A stretch of DNA of 64,000 nt from Planococcus sp. ISL-110 (GTDB lineage: Bacteria; Bacillota; Bacilli; Bacillales_A; Planococcaceae), in assembly GCF_018613575.1 (NCBI RefSeq), contig NZ_JAGGPX010000004.1, forward strand, positions 124,001 to 188,000. Direction: 5' to 3'. The position numbers were made by a program, and so were the translations under genes. The notes beneath the pieces were generated by a model, which worked only from the letters and a program-made list of their open reading frames with translations, was not told the DNA's origin and searched no databases. Below, piece by piece: positions 34,398 to 42,873 of this stretch (positions within the stretch are counted from its first letter, which is position 1; each line of letters begins with the position of its first letter).

Positions 34398-35564
34398 CTA
34401 TTTGCCAATCGTCAACAGCAATTCATACAAATTGGCTTTTTCTTCAAAGCCGATTCCTGGTACTTCAGGAAGCCGGACATAACCATCCTCCACTGCGTAA
34501 CGATCCGCAAATCCACCAAAAGGTTCAAAGACACCCGGGTACGATTCATTGCCGTGAAGCTTCAGACCCGCCGCAATATTAAGGGACAGCTGGTGGCCGC
34601 CATGTGGAATGCAGCGCCGCGAAGACCAGCCATGTTCTTTCAGCATGTCGAGAATCTTCAGATACTCAACCAACCCATAACTGAGTGCGCAATCGAATTG
34701 CAAAAAATCTTTTTCCGGATTCATCCCTGCGTAGCGGATTAAATTGGTCGCATCCTGGAGTGAAAATAAGTTTTCACCTGTCGCCATCGCATGAGGATAG
34801 CGTTTGGAAAGTTCAGCCTGCAAATGATAATCCAAGGGATCTCCTGCTTCCTCATACCAAATCAATTCGTAGCCCTTCACTTTTTCACCAAATTCGATGG
34901 CGTAACCCAAATCGAAACGGCCATTGGCATCAACCATCAAGCCACTGCCTTTCGGCAAAATATCCAAAACCGCTTCAATCCGCTGTAAATCTTCATTTAA
35001 TGAGGCGCCGCCAACTTTCATTTTCACGTCACGATACCCTAGTGCTAAATAGCCTTTCATCTCATCCTGTAACTCAGTCAATCCTTTATCCGGGAAATAA
35101 TAGCCGCCCGCCGCATAAATATAAACCTTGTCATCAGTTTCCCCTGTTCCATAACGGTCCGCCAACAGCTGGTATAGAGGCTTTTGTTCGATTTTTGCCA
35201 CGGCATCCCAAACAGCCATGTCGATAACGCCCACCGCAACTGCACGCTCGCCATGACCGCCCGGCTTTTCATTGGCCATGATGATTTTATGTGTTTTGTG
35301 GGGATCCAGGTTAGATCCGTCGTCTGTCACAGTGTCTTTTGGATCCGCTTCCAACAGCCTTGGAATAAAGCGTTCTTCCAGCAGACAAGTAGGGGCATAC
35401 CGTCCGTTCGAGTTAAACCCATAACCGACTACAGGCTTTCCGTTTCGGATGACATCTGTGGTGATCGCCAATGCCGAAGTCGTCATTTTGCTGAAGTCTA
35501 TATAAGCGTTCCGGATGGGACTGCTGATTGGCACTGTTTTTACATCGATTTTCACTATTTCCAC
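34398..35564 (-). CDS. tarD: D(-)-tartrate dehydratase (enolase superfamily)
   Basis: The 388-residue protein closely follows Bradyrhizobium TarD in recalled motifs: ISSPIRNAYIDFSKMTTS near the N terminus, VVGYGFNSNGRY, NEKPGGHGERAVAVG, the base Lys pair in DVKMKVGG, metal ligands in LMVDANGRFDL, WYEEAGDPLDY and ATGENLFS, and CIPHGGHQLSLNIAAG. It would dehydrate D-tartrate to enol-oxaloacetate. The start is a GTG with GAGGTGA five bases upstream; the earlier GTG is inside that site. It follows the CitE-like lyase. Confidence 0.88.
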   Translation of the reverse strand: MEIVKIDVKTVPISSPIRNAYIDFSKMTTSALAITTDVIRNGKPVVGYGFNSNGRYAPTCLLEERFIPRLLEADPKDTVTDDGSNLDPHKTHKIIMANEKPGGHGERAVAVGVIDMAVWDAVAKIEQKPLYQLLADRYGTGETDDKVYIYAAGGYYFPDKGLTELQDEMKGYLALGYRDVKMKVGGASLNEDLQRIEAVLDILPKGSGLMVDANGRFDLGYAIEFGEKVKGYELIWYEEAGDPLDYHLQAELSKRYPHAMATGENLFSLQDATNLIRYAGMNPEKDFLQFDCALSYGLVEYLKILDMLKEHGWSSRRCIPHGGHQLSLNIAAGLKLHGNESYPGVFEPFGGFADRYAVEDGYVRLPEVPGIGFEEKANLYELLLTIGK

Positions 35565-35599
35565 TATGCTCACCTCATCATTTTTAATGGGAAGATTGC

Positions 35600-36451
35600 C
35601 TAAGAGCCTCTATTTCGCAGGATTCGTTTAGCTTTTTTATAGACAGGATAATCGACAAACTGTCCGCCTATTTTTATGGAAGCGATGCCGCTTTCTTCAG
35701 CTTTTTCAAATGCCTCGACGATCTCACTGGCCAGTGTGAGTTCTTCTTTCGACGGCGAAAATACTTGGTGGACAACATCCAATTGTTTCGGATGGATGAT
35801 GAGCTTGGCTTTAAAGCCAAGCTGTTTCGCAAAACCCGTTTGCTTTTTCAGTCCTTCTTCGTCCCTTAAATCGGGGTAAACGGCATCAATCGGCGAACCA
35901 ATGCCGGCTGCTTTCGAAGCGATTACCAATTGGGAACGGGCATACAGCAATTCCAGCCCTTCAGGCGTCAGTTCGCAGTCGATATCCAGTGAAAAGTCGA
36001 TTGACCCGAAAGCCAAGACCGAAACCAGAGAATCTGCGGATGCAATAGCATATGCGGACTGCACGCCCTTGGCGCTTTCTATCAATGGAATCATTTCAAA
36101 CGTTTCATCTTTATCCCCACTAATTTCACGTATCTTATTGGAGACTTTTTGAATTCCCTGCGGATCTTCCGCTTTTGGAATCATAATTCCTGCGGCTCCA
36201 TTTGTGATTGCTATTTCTAAATCGCCTTCCCACAAATCGGTGTCCAAACCGTTGATGCGGACAATGATCTTTTGTTCATGTTGATGGGCTGCCAAAGCTT
36301 CTTTCATTACTCTTCTTGCAGCTTGTTTTTCCGACAAGGCTACCGCATCCTCTAAATCCACGATGACAATATCAGCCATTGATGAGACCGCTTTCTTTAT
36401 TATGGAAGGATTTGTAGCTGGCACAAACAAATAGGAGCGTGCTGCATTCAT
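35600..36451 (-). CDS. HpcH/HpaI aldolase, CitE-like CoA-ester lyase
   Basis: The 283-residue TIM-barrel protein has CitE family motifs: ARSYLFVPATNP at the N terminus, VIVDLEDAVALSEK near 28-42, the Arg-containing VRINGLDT near 65, a metal Glu in MIPLIESAKGV near 125 and Asp in FGSIDFSLDI near 148, and KLIIHPKQLDVV near 215. Enzymes of this type cleave malyl-, citramalyl- or related CoA esters. Without CitD/CitF here it is not a citrate lyase complex; citramalyl-CoA or malyl-CoA cleavage is likelier. The start follows GGAGAG. Confidence 0.85.
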   Translation of the reverse strand: MNAARSYLFVPATNPSIIKKAVSSMADIVIVDLEDAVALSEKQAARRVMKEALAAHQHEQKIIVRINGLDTDLWEGDLEIAITNGAAGIMIPKAEDPQGIQKVSNKIREISGDKDETFEMIPLIESAKGVQSAYAIASADSLVSVLAFGSIDFSLDIDCELTPEGLELLYARSQLVIASKAAGIGSPIDAVYPDLRDEEGLKKQTGFAKQLGFKAKLIIHPKQLDVVHQVFSPSKEELTLASEIVEAFEKAEESGIASIKIGGQFVDYPVYKKAKRILRNRGS

Positions 36452-36472
36452 TGCTCTCTCTCCAATCATTGG

Positions 36473-36488
36473 ATATTGGATACAATAT
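36473..36488. promoter_or_regulatory. Candidate GntR/FCD operator upstream of the CitE-like gene
   Basis: ATATTG-GATA-CAATAT is a perfect inverted repeat whose core TTGGATACAA differs by one base from the TTGTATACAA form common for FCD-type GntR regulators. It lies 22 bases upstream of the start. The motif GTATCCAAWAT recurs upstream of the TRAP genes near 47749. Confidence 0.5.
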
Positions 36489-36531
36489 TAATTTAATTCT
36501 CATCTTACTAAACAATCCGGGAATTGTAAAT

Positions 36532-36546
36532 TGTTTTCAGAAAATT
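36532..36546. promoter_or_regulatory. CodY-box-like sequence
   Basis: TGTTTTCAGAAAATT matches 13 of 15 positions of the CodY box AATTTTCWGAAAATT. It lies in the gap between the tartrate dehydrogenase and CitE-like genes and could tie this operon to nutrient status. Confidence 0.5.
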
Positions 36547-36596
36547 TAGTTCTTTCAAAATGACAGTCGTGTCCCTACTCAGAACACGCTACATGC

Positions 36597-37655
36597 TTAT
36601 TTTTTTTGAAGGTTGGCAATAATTTCATCAGTCACTTCTGAGGTGGAAGAACTGCCCCCAATATCGGCTGTCTTGATGCCGGATTGCATAGAGGATTCAA
36701 TGGCTTCCAGCAACAGTGCGCCCATTTCAAACTCTCCGAAATGGTCAAGCATCATTTTTGCGGTCCAGATCTGGCCGATGGGGTTAGCGATTCCTTTGCC
36801 AAAAATATCTGGTGCTGAGCCATGAACCGGTTCGAACATGGATGGGTATTTTCCGTTCAGGTTTATATTTCCTGCAGGTGCTATTCCGATACTTCCCATT
36901 ATGGCAGCTCCGATATCACTTAAAATATCTCCGAATAAATTACTGGCCACTACAACATCCATCGTCTGCGGTTTGGTGATAAAGAAGGCAGATAGCGCAT
37001 CAATATGCTCACTATTGGTTTGGACATCTCCATAATTCTTTGCTACGTCTTTAAAGACTTCATCCCAAAATGGCATGGAGTGAACAATTCCGTTGGACTT
37101 GGTGGCGCTGGTCACGCGGCCGTTTCGTTGCTGGGCCAATTCAAATGCATATTGGATGACGCGGGAAACCCCTTTTTTAGTAAATACCGCATTTTGGATG
37201 ACTATTTCATCTTCGCCACTGTGGACTCTGCCGCCAATACTGCTGTATTCGCCTTCGCTGTTCTCGCGGACAATCATAATATCGAAATCCCGCGGATTTG
37301 CTAAAGGAGAAACGATGCCTTTCAGCTGTTTGGCAGGGCGGATATTGATGACTTGCTCAAATTCCCTGCGGATTTTCAGCAGCAAGCCGCCCAGTGAAAT
37401 ATGGTCAGCCACTAACGAAGGATCTCCGACAGCTCCCAGAAAAACCGCATCGCTTTGTGCAATTTGGCTTAAGCCGTTCTTCGGCATCATTTCCCCGTGC
37501 TGCACATAATATTCCGAGCTCCACGGATGGTGGGTCGAGTTGAATTTTAAGCCACCGTGAATTTCTGCTATCACATCCAGGACCCGCAATGCCTCAGGAA
37601 CAACTTCTTTTCCGATGCCATCTCCTGGAATAACCGCTAATTCCATTTGTTTCAT
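36597..37655 (-). CDS. Tartrate dehydrogenase/decarboxylase family (TtuC/YcsA-like)
   Basis: The 352-residue isocitrate/isopropylmalate-type dehydrogenase starts LAVIPGDGIGKEVVPEALRV and contains ADHISLGGLLLKIRREF, VRENSEGEYSSIGGR and the NAD loop EPVHGSAPDIFGKGIANPIG. The SLGGLLLK segment is that of tartrate dehydrogenase/D-malate dehydrogenase (DmlA) rather than LeuB. It can oxidise L- and meso-tartrate or D-malate with NAD and divalent metal. The start follows AGAGGGG by eight bases. The GntR regulator lies just upstream. Confidence 0.85.
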   Translation of the reverse strand: MKQMELAVIPGDGIGKEVVPEALRVLDVIAEIHGGLKFNSTHHPWSSEYYVQHGEMMPKNGLSQIAQSDAVFLGAVGDPSLVADHISLGGLLLKIRREFEQVINIRPAKQLKGIVSPLANPRDFDIMIVRENSEGEYSSIGGRVHSGEDEIVIQNAVFTKKGVSRVIQYAFELAQQRNGRVTSATKSNGIVHSMPFWDEVFKDVAKNYGDVQTNSEHIDALSAFFITKPQTMDVVVASNLFGDILSDIGAAIMGSIGIAPAGNINLNGKYPSMFEPVHGSAPDIFGKGIANPIGQIWTAKMMLDHFGEFEMGALLLEAIESSMQSGIKTADIGGSSSTSEVTDEIIANLQKK

Positions 37656-37701
37656 ACAGTTTGCCCCTCTCTTCTTGTCGAACTTCATATAAATCGAAGC
37701 T

Positions 37702-38367
37702 TTATTCTTTCATCATCATTTCAATTAAATTTTCTTTGGTTCTCAGAATATGCTTTTCTGTCACTTTTCTTAATTGGACTTCATCTTTCTGTTTTACATA
37801 TTCCAACATCAAGCGATGTTCTTCGTGCGAATCCGCCAAGTGATTCGACAAGAGGCTCGGGGTATAGGGAGGGATCCCTTTCCATAAAGTTTCGATAAAT
37901 CCCTGGATTCTTCTCCATGGACAACTTTCCCTTAAGATCCGATGGAACTCAGCGTTCAGCTTCATAAAGACTTCAACATCGCTTTCGTCAGCTTTCAGCT
38001 TGATCATTGCATTATAGAGATCTTCAAGCTCCTGTATTTCTTCATTTCCCAAATAAGGAAGTGATTTCACAACGGCCTGTCCTTCCAGAAGGGCTCTCAA
38101 TTGGTAGATTTCTTCAATATCCTCGACTGAAATCGGTGTAACCACTGCGCCTCTTCTTGGTTCAATCCTGACCAAACCTTCTACTTCCAGTTGGTGCAAT
38201 GCTTCCCTAAGCGGCATTCGGCTGACGCCTAATTTTTGGGCCCACTCTTCCTGCATCAAGCGCTCACCCATCTTGAACTCGCCTTTAAGGATCAATTCTC
38301 TCAGTTTATTTGTCACTTTATACTGTAACGTGGCCCGATCCTGGTTTGTTAATTTAAATTTCTCCAT
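37702..38367 (-). CDS. GntR-family regulator with FCD domain
   Basis: The 221-residue regulator has the winged helix of GntR proteins (LREL ILKGEFKMGERLMQEEWAQKLGVSRMPLREALHQLE region, residues 20-57) and a C-terminal FCD ligand domain with metal-type His residues (FHRILRESCPW near 130; SHEEHRLMLEY near 175). Such proteins often sense carboxylates or sugar acids. It lies in the middle of the tartrate genes and is the obvious candidate for their control. The start MEKFKL follows AAGGGGTG; the longer frame upstream runs into the reductase gene. Confidence 0.88.
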   Translation of the reverse strand: MEKFKLTNQDRATLQYKVTNKLRELILKGEFKMGERLMQEEWAQKLGVSRMPLREALHQLEVEGLVRIEPRRGAVVTPISVEDIEEIYQLRALLEGQAVVKSLPYLGNEEIQELEDLYNAMIKLKADESDVEVFMKLNAEFHRILRESCPWRRIQGFIETLWKGIPPYTPSLLSNHLADSHEEHRLMLEYVKQKDEVQLRKVTEKHILRTKENLIEMMMKE

Positions 38368-38455
38368 ATGGCACCCCTTAAATACGTTTCCTTTTAAAAG
38401 CAGGAAAGAATAATTGTATTTTATCATTAAAGACCACCTTCGAGTATTAGGAACA

Positions 38456-39346
38456 TTAGGATCCCTTGATTTCAACAGAGAACATTTCTTCAATATACTT
38501 CACTATCGCTGTATGGTCCTGGTCCCCGCCACCCTGAGACCAAGCATGCTTCCAAAGCTGGAACGATGCACTTGAAATGAACATCGGCACCTTTTCTTCT
38601 TCCGCCATTGCCATTGCGATTTTCAGATCCTTGACCATCAAATCCAAAGTAAAGCCGACTTCGAATTTTCGCGTCAGCACTTGATTGGGAAATTTGAAGT
38701 CACTTGAAAAGCTTCTGCCAGTGCTCGCGTTGATAACATTGAGCATTTTTTCCGGATCCAGGCCCAATTTGACCCCAAGCGCCATCGCTTCCCCAGTGGC
38801 AGCTAAAGTGGTTGCAGAGATCATGTTATTCAATGCCTTGATTGTGTGCCCCGCTCCCGCTTCCCCGACATGAAAAATATTGGCTCCCATACATTCAAGC
38901 AGCGGTTTTGCTCTTTCAAAATCTGCTTCTTCGCCACCGACCATGATGGATAAAGTTCCTTCTTCCGCCTTTTTGACGCCCCCACTAACCGGCGCATCAA
39001 TCATCCTCAGCCCTTTCTCCTTTAATAAAGCATTAAGTTCTTTTGTTACAGAAGGGATGGATGTAGTCATCTCGATCAGCAGGCTGTCGGCATTCATGCC
39101 CTCCATCAACCCTTCCGAACCTGTCACCGTTTCTTTTACAATGAAAACATTCGGCAAGACCGTAAGAACGCATGAATATTTCCTTGCTAAATCAGCGGGG
39201 CTTTTTGCCTCTTCCGCCCCCATCTCTACAAATTTTCGGACAAAGTCTTTATTGAGATCAAAAACCCCAACTTCCACTCCTTGTTCGAGCAGCCTTTTCA
39301 CCATTCGGCCGCCCATATTGCCCAATCCGATAATTCCTGCTTTCAT
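38456..39346 (-). CDS. Beta-hydroxyacid dehydrogenase (tartronate semialdehyde reductase/3-hydroxyisobutyrate type)
   Basis: The 296-residue protein has the family Rossmann motif IIGLGNMGGRM (residues 5-15), the substrate loop DAPVSGGVKKAEEGTLSIMV near 118-137, and the catalytic Lys in GAGHTIKALNNM near 170. It would reduce or oxidise a beta-hydroxy acid with NAD(P). Next to tartrate dehydrogenase and tartrate dehydratases, 2-hydroxy-3-oxopropionate (tartronate semialdehyde) reductase, which yields glycerate, is the best guess; 3-hydroxyisobutyrate dehydrogenase is the alternative. Confidence 0.82.
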   Translation of the reverse strand: MKAGIIGLGNMGGRMVKRLLEQGVEVGVFDLNKDFVRKFVEMGAEEAKSPADLARKYSCVLTVLPNVFIVKETVTGSEGLMEGMNADSLLIEMTTSIPSVTKELNALLKEKGLRMIDAPVSGGVKKAEEGTLSIMVGGEEADFERAKPLLECMGANIFHVGEAGAGHTIKALNNMISATTLAATGEAMALGVKLGLDPEKMLNVINASTGRSFSSDFKFPNQVLTRKFEVGFTLDLMVKDLKIAMAMAEEEKVPMFISSASFQLWKHAWSQGGGDQDHTAIVKYIEEMFSVEIKGS

Positions 39347-39384
39347 CTTTGCCTGCCCCCTTTTGGGTATCCTATCGTTCCCCT

Positions 39385-39933
39385 TCATTGCTTGTATTTC
39401 GCGACTCCATCCTTGTAGATATTACCACCGTGGACATCATTGATGACAAACACCGGAAAATCTTCAATGGTCAATTTCCGGATGGCTTCTGTCCCTAAAT
39501 CTTCGTAGGCAACCACTTCAGCCTTTTTGATCGAGCGGGAAATCAAAGCAGCAGCCCCCCCAACAGCCCCAAAATAAACCGCATTGTGTTTCAACATGGA
39601 AGCGATGACTTCTTCGCTTCGATACCCCTTTCCAATTATTCCCTTCAAGCCTTTTTCAAGAAGAGTTGGCGTATAAAGATCCATTCTGCCGCTCGTCGTC
39701 GGTCCCGCAGAACCAATCACTTCACCGGGTTTTGCTGGAGTCGGGCCTGTATAATACAAAACCTGTCCATCTAGTTCAACAGGCAGCGGTATGCCTTCTT
39801 TTTCCTGTTCCACCATTCGCTTGTGAGCCGCATCCCGCGCGGTGTAAACGACACCAGAAAGCAATACACGGTCTCCAGCTTTAAGCGATTCAATGTCTTC
39901 ATCCCGTAAAGGCAGATGGATTTTCTTCTGCAT
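39385..39933 (-). CDS. L(+)-tartrate dehydratase/class I fumarase, beta subunit
   Basis: The 182-residue protein is the beta part of two-subunit class I hydrolyases: LRDEDIESLKAGDRVLLSG at the N terminus, YYTGPTPAKPGEVIGSAGPTTSGRMD near 65-90, YFGAVGGAAALIS near 130 and VFVINDVHGG near the end. It pairs with the alpha subunit gene ten bases upstream. The start MQKKIHL has GAGGTGA five bases before it. Sequence alone cannot separate tartrate dehydratase from fumarase; the setting favours tartrate. Confidence 0.85.
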   Translation of the reverse strand: MQKKIHLPLRDEDIESLKAGDRVLLSGVVYTARDAAHKRMVEQEKEGIPLPVELDGQVLYYTGPTPAKPGEVIGSAGPTTSGRMDLYTPTLLEKGLKGIIGKGYRSEEVIASMLKHNAVYFGAVGGAAALISRSIKKAEVVAYEDLGTEAIRKLTIEDFPVFVINDVHGGNIYKDGVAKYKQ

Positions 39934-39943
39934 GGCATTCACC

Positions 39944-40789
39944 TCATTTCATCAAAATCGTTTGGTGGCGGCTGGCATGGCAATTCAAATTGACGGCCAC
40001 CGGCAACGCCGCAATATGGCAGGACTCCAGTTCCACTTTGACGTCCAGGGCAGTCGTGCTGCCACCCATGCCTTGCGGGCCGATGCCGAGCCGGTTGATT
40101 TGTTCCATCAATTCCAGCTCAAGCTCTGCAACTGCCGGATCTTCGTGTCGCACACCTAAAGGGCGGAACAATGATTTTTTCGCTAAAAAAGCACAGCGCT
40201 CGAAATTTCCGCCGATTCCAATGCCGACGACCAGTGGCGGACAGGCATTCGGTCCCGCTTCTTTAACGATTGATAAAATGTATTCCTTGACCCCTTCCAT
40301 GCCATCAGATGGTTTCAGCATTTTCAATGCACTCATATTTTCTGCGCCGCCGCCTTTAGCGGTCATATGGAGCGTCAATTCTTCTCCCTCAACCAAATCG
40401 ATATGGACAATGGCTGGCGTATTGTTTCCTGTATTCTTCCGGTTCATCGGATTGTAGACCATGGAATTTCTTAAATAGCCTTCCCCGTATCCTTTTTCTA
40501 CGCCTTCATTGATGGCATCCATCAACCTGCCTCCGGTAATGTGGCAATCCTGCCCCACTTCGACCATAAAGACTGCAGTTCCGGTATCCTGGCACATCGG
40601 CACTCTTTCTGCCTTGGCAATATCTGCGTTATCAATCAGCTGCGTCAGCACTTCTTTGCCGGTTTCCGAACGTTCTGTCTGCAGCGCTTGCTTAAACGCC
40701 GAATAAACATCTTCCCCAAGGTTGTAATTAGACTCCATGCACATAGTCTTTACTTCTTTCACAATTTTTTCGTAAGTGATCTCCTTCAA
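39944..40789 (-). CDS. L(+)-tartrate dehydratase/class I fumarase, alpha subunit
   Basis: The 281-residue protein carries the three cysteines for the catalytic [4Fe-4S] cluster: VPMCQDTGTAVF near residue 65, NACPPLVVGIGIGGN near 185, and FERCAFLAKK near 200, followed by GIGPQGMGGSTTALDV. This oxygen-sensitive enzyme would dehydrate L-tartrate to oxaloacetate, or act as fumarase. The start is a TTG that overlaps the thioesterase stop by four bases, with AGGAGGGAG upstream. Confidence 0.87.
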   Translation of the reverse strand: MKEITYEKIVKEVKTMCMESNYNLGEDVYSAFKQALQTERSETGKEVLTQLIDNADIAKAERVPMCQDTGTAVFMVEVGQDCHITGGRLMDAINEGVEKGYGEGYLRNSMVYNPMNRKNTGNNTPAIVHIDLVEGEELTLHMTAKGGGAENMSALKMLKPSDGMEGVKEYILSIVKEAGPNACPPLVVGIGIGGNFERCAFLAKKSLFRPLGVRHEDPAVAELELELMEQINRLGIGPQGMGGSTTALDVKVELESCHIAALPVAVNLNCHASRHQTILMK

Positions 40790-41313
40790 CTGTCTCCCTC
40801 CTGTCTTTTTGATGATCCACTGATATAAAAAGTGCCCAGCGCTTTTGCCACCAATTTCCCAGAATCATCATGAACGGTGCATTCAGAAACGACCGTGGTT
40901 CTGCCCTGCCTTAAAATAAGGGGAGTAGCGATCAAACGGGAACCTTGGCCTTTTTCAATAAAATTCACTTTCAGCTCCAAAGTAAAGACTTTTTCTCCTC
41001 CTGTTAAATTCTGCAGAATGCTGAAGCCGATTGCGACGTCAGCCAATGTATAGATAGAGCCGCCTTGCGCCACGCCATAGGTATTTTCATTCTGGAACCC
41101 CAATGCCATTTCAGTCGTTCCGTCCTGATTTTGCACCATCCCTAAAAACCGGCCAAGCAAATGCATCGGTACGGCATTATCGGCTGAATCAGCCTGTGGC
41201 TCCTGCAAAAGCGATAGTAAATAAGCAGCCTGTTCCAGTTCAGTTGGATTAAAAGTTTGCAATTGCCTGTGCAGGCTTGCGACTTTTGTTGATGGTTCAA
41301 CATTATGTTCCAT
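40786..41313 (-). CDS. PaaI-family hotdog thioesterase
   Basis: The 175-residue protein ends in a hotdog domain with the PaaI-type motif NTYGVAQGGSIYTLADVAIG near 75-95 and the ACOT-like strand TVVSECTVHDDSGKLVAKALGTFYI-type tail. It would hydrolyse acyl-CoA esters. The first 40 residues are a helical extension not usual in the family. The start MEHNVE follows AGAGGG by about seven bases. Its stop overlaps the TTG start of the tartrate dehydratase alpha gene. Confidence 0.8.
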   Translation of the reverse strand: MEHNVEPSTKVASLHRQLQTFNPTELEQAAYLLSLLQEPQADSADNAVPMHLLGRFLGMVQNQDGTTEMALGFQNENTYGVAQGGSIYTLADVAIGFSILQNLTGGEKVFTLELKVNFIEKGQGSRLIATPLILRQGRTTVVSECTVHDDSGKLVAKALGTFYISGSSKRQEGDS

Positions 41314-41382
41314 AGCAACGCCCTCTTTGCGTGAATTCTTTTTCATTCTAGATAATATTCGCCTGCGGATATTCTGCAAACC

Positions 41383-41440
41383 AGCGCCGGCGCGTCCAGG
41401 GGATAGGCGACGGCGACGCGTTGTGTAAAAGCTAGTTTCT
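41383..41440. repeat. Fragment of GC-rich dispersed intergenic repeat
   Basis: A GC-rich block (AGCGCCGGCGCGTCCAGGGG and GCGACGGCGACGCGTTGTGT) lies between the MmgE/PrpD and thioesterase genes. A related block ending in GCGTCCGAAGCGCTGTGTAAAA lies at 43690-43790. Both share the GCG...TGTGTAAAA end, followed by AT-rich sequence. Confidence 0.45.
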
Positions 41441-41488
41441 TTAGTTCAACTTATATAGCTCTTCATTCAATGGTGATGGCAATCCTCA

Positions 41489-42829
41489 TTACAATGTAGC
41501 CATTAAGTCGCTGATATTCCCTATCGACTCCAATTCCATTAAACTCTTTGCCAAAGCTTGCCGCTTTTTGGTTGGGAGCTTCGTAGCTATCCCCATAAAT
41601 TTTTCAAGCAGTTCTTCTGAAGTAACTGCATTTTCAGGGTCTCCTTTTGGAAAATCGGTTTGCTTTTGGATCTTCTCCCCACCTTTTAACAGGACATTGA
41701 CTGCCGCTCCCCATTGTTTCGGATAGCTGCCATCAATTGCAGGATCCATGTGGACATTGACTTTTTTCACCAACGATCGAATCTCTTCATCCCATAGTTT
41801 GTCCCCATTGAAATCCTCCAAACTTGCACGGCCGTTCAACAAGGCTAAGGCTGAGCAGAATTGGAGACTGAATTTAGCCGCATATTCTGTCTGAGGATCA
41901 ACGTCATCCGTAATATTAAGTGCGACTTGATAGGAATCTACTTCTACCGATTCGATGTCTTCCAATGCGGGATGCTGTTCCTTGAATATATCGATCAATA
42001 AATCAACGGCATGATGTGTATGCCGGCAGGATGCATGAATTTTAAAAGAGTTCTCCAGAATCTTGAATTCTTGTCCAAGATTTTCCGTTATTCTTGAAAC
42101 ATCATGCTCTTCACTCATGGCGTTGAAAAAGCCACGGTCACCTTCGAGAATTTTCTTTGGTCCCGTAAAACCTTTTTGCGCCAACAAAGCCGCCATCGTC
42201 CCGTTCATTGCCGCTTTTCCGGTATGCAGCTGCTTGGTCATGGCACCATCTACGATGAATTCCCACAGTCCTGCTGCCTGAGAACCTGCATTCCCTAGGG
42301 CGCTGACCATCTCATCTTCCGATAAACCGAGCAGTTTTCCGGCAGCGGCAGCGGCGCCAAAAGTGCCACAAGTAGCTGTATTGTGCCAGTAATAATAATG
42401 GGAAGGCGATACTGCTTCTCCTATTCTGAAACAAACTTCATATCCGGCCACGACAGCAGTGATGAGTTCTTTTCCACTCAATTGTTTCCACTCGGCAATC
42501 GCCAACGCTGCCGGAATGACTACTGTGGCGGCATGGATAATCGATCCTTTATGGATATCATCCAGTTCCATCACATGGCTCGCCGCTCCATTTACCAAAG
42601 CCGCATTAATGGCACTGGATTTCCCCCCGGTAAACAGCTTTGCTTGTTCATAGCCTCCCATCTCGTCCACAAGATCACTGATCATTTGAACAGGTTTTTT
42701 ATCTGATCCCGCAATCGCTGATCCAAAATAGTCAAGAATGCACAGTTTTGTAAACGAAACGACTCTTTCCGGCAGATCATCGTATGAAAGATCCAAGCTG
42801 TATCTTGCCAATTGTCTGCTTAACTCCAT
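41489..42829 (-). CDS. MmgE/PrpD family protein
   Basis: The 446-residue protein belongs to the MmgE/PrpD (2-methylcitrate dehydratase/cis-aconitate decarboxylase) family: LCILDYFGSAIAGSDKKP near 30, VNGAASHVMELDDIHKGSIIHAATVVIPA near 85-113, HNTATCGTFGAAAAAGKLLGL near 150 and SCRHTHHAVDLL near 270. Members dehydrate or decarboxylate tricarboxylates. The start MELSRQL is chosen for its GGAG site; an ATG at 42877 overlapping the upstream gene is an alternative. Without PrpB/PrpC here a methylcitrate cycle is not shown. Confidence 0.82.
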   Translation of the reverse strand: MELSRQLARYSLDLSYDDLPERVVSFTKLCILDYFGSAIAGSDKKPVQMISDLVDEMGGYEQAKLFTGGKSSAINAALVNGAASHVMELDDIHKGSIIHAATVVIPAALAIAEWKQLSGKELITAVVAGYEVCFRIGEAVSPSHYYYWHNTATCGTFGAAAAAGKLLGLSEDEMVSALGNAGSQAAGLWEFIVDGAMTKQLHTGKAAMNGTMAALLAQKGFTGPKKILEGDRGFFNAMSEEHDVSRITENLGQEFKILENSFKIHASCRHTHHAVDLLIDIFKEQHPALEDIESVEVDSYQVALNITDDVDPQTEYAAKFSLQFCSALALLNGRASLEDFNGDKLWDEEIRSLVKKVNVHMDPAIDGSYPKQWGAAVNVLLKGGEKIQKQTDFPKGDPENAVTSEELLEKFMGIATKLPTKKRQALAKSLMELESIGNISDLMATL

Positions 42830-42873
42830 TTTGGCTGCTCCTTCCACTGCTGATTCGAATGCCTCGCTGCTTG

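Noticed and set aside
35600-36451. Citrate lyase beta subunit of a CitDEF complex
   Set aside because: No citD, citF, citC or citX genes are nearby, so a stand-alone CoA-ester lyase is more likely.
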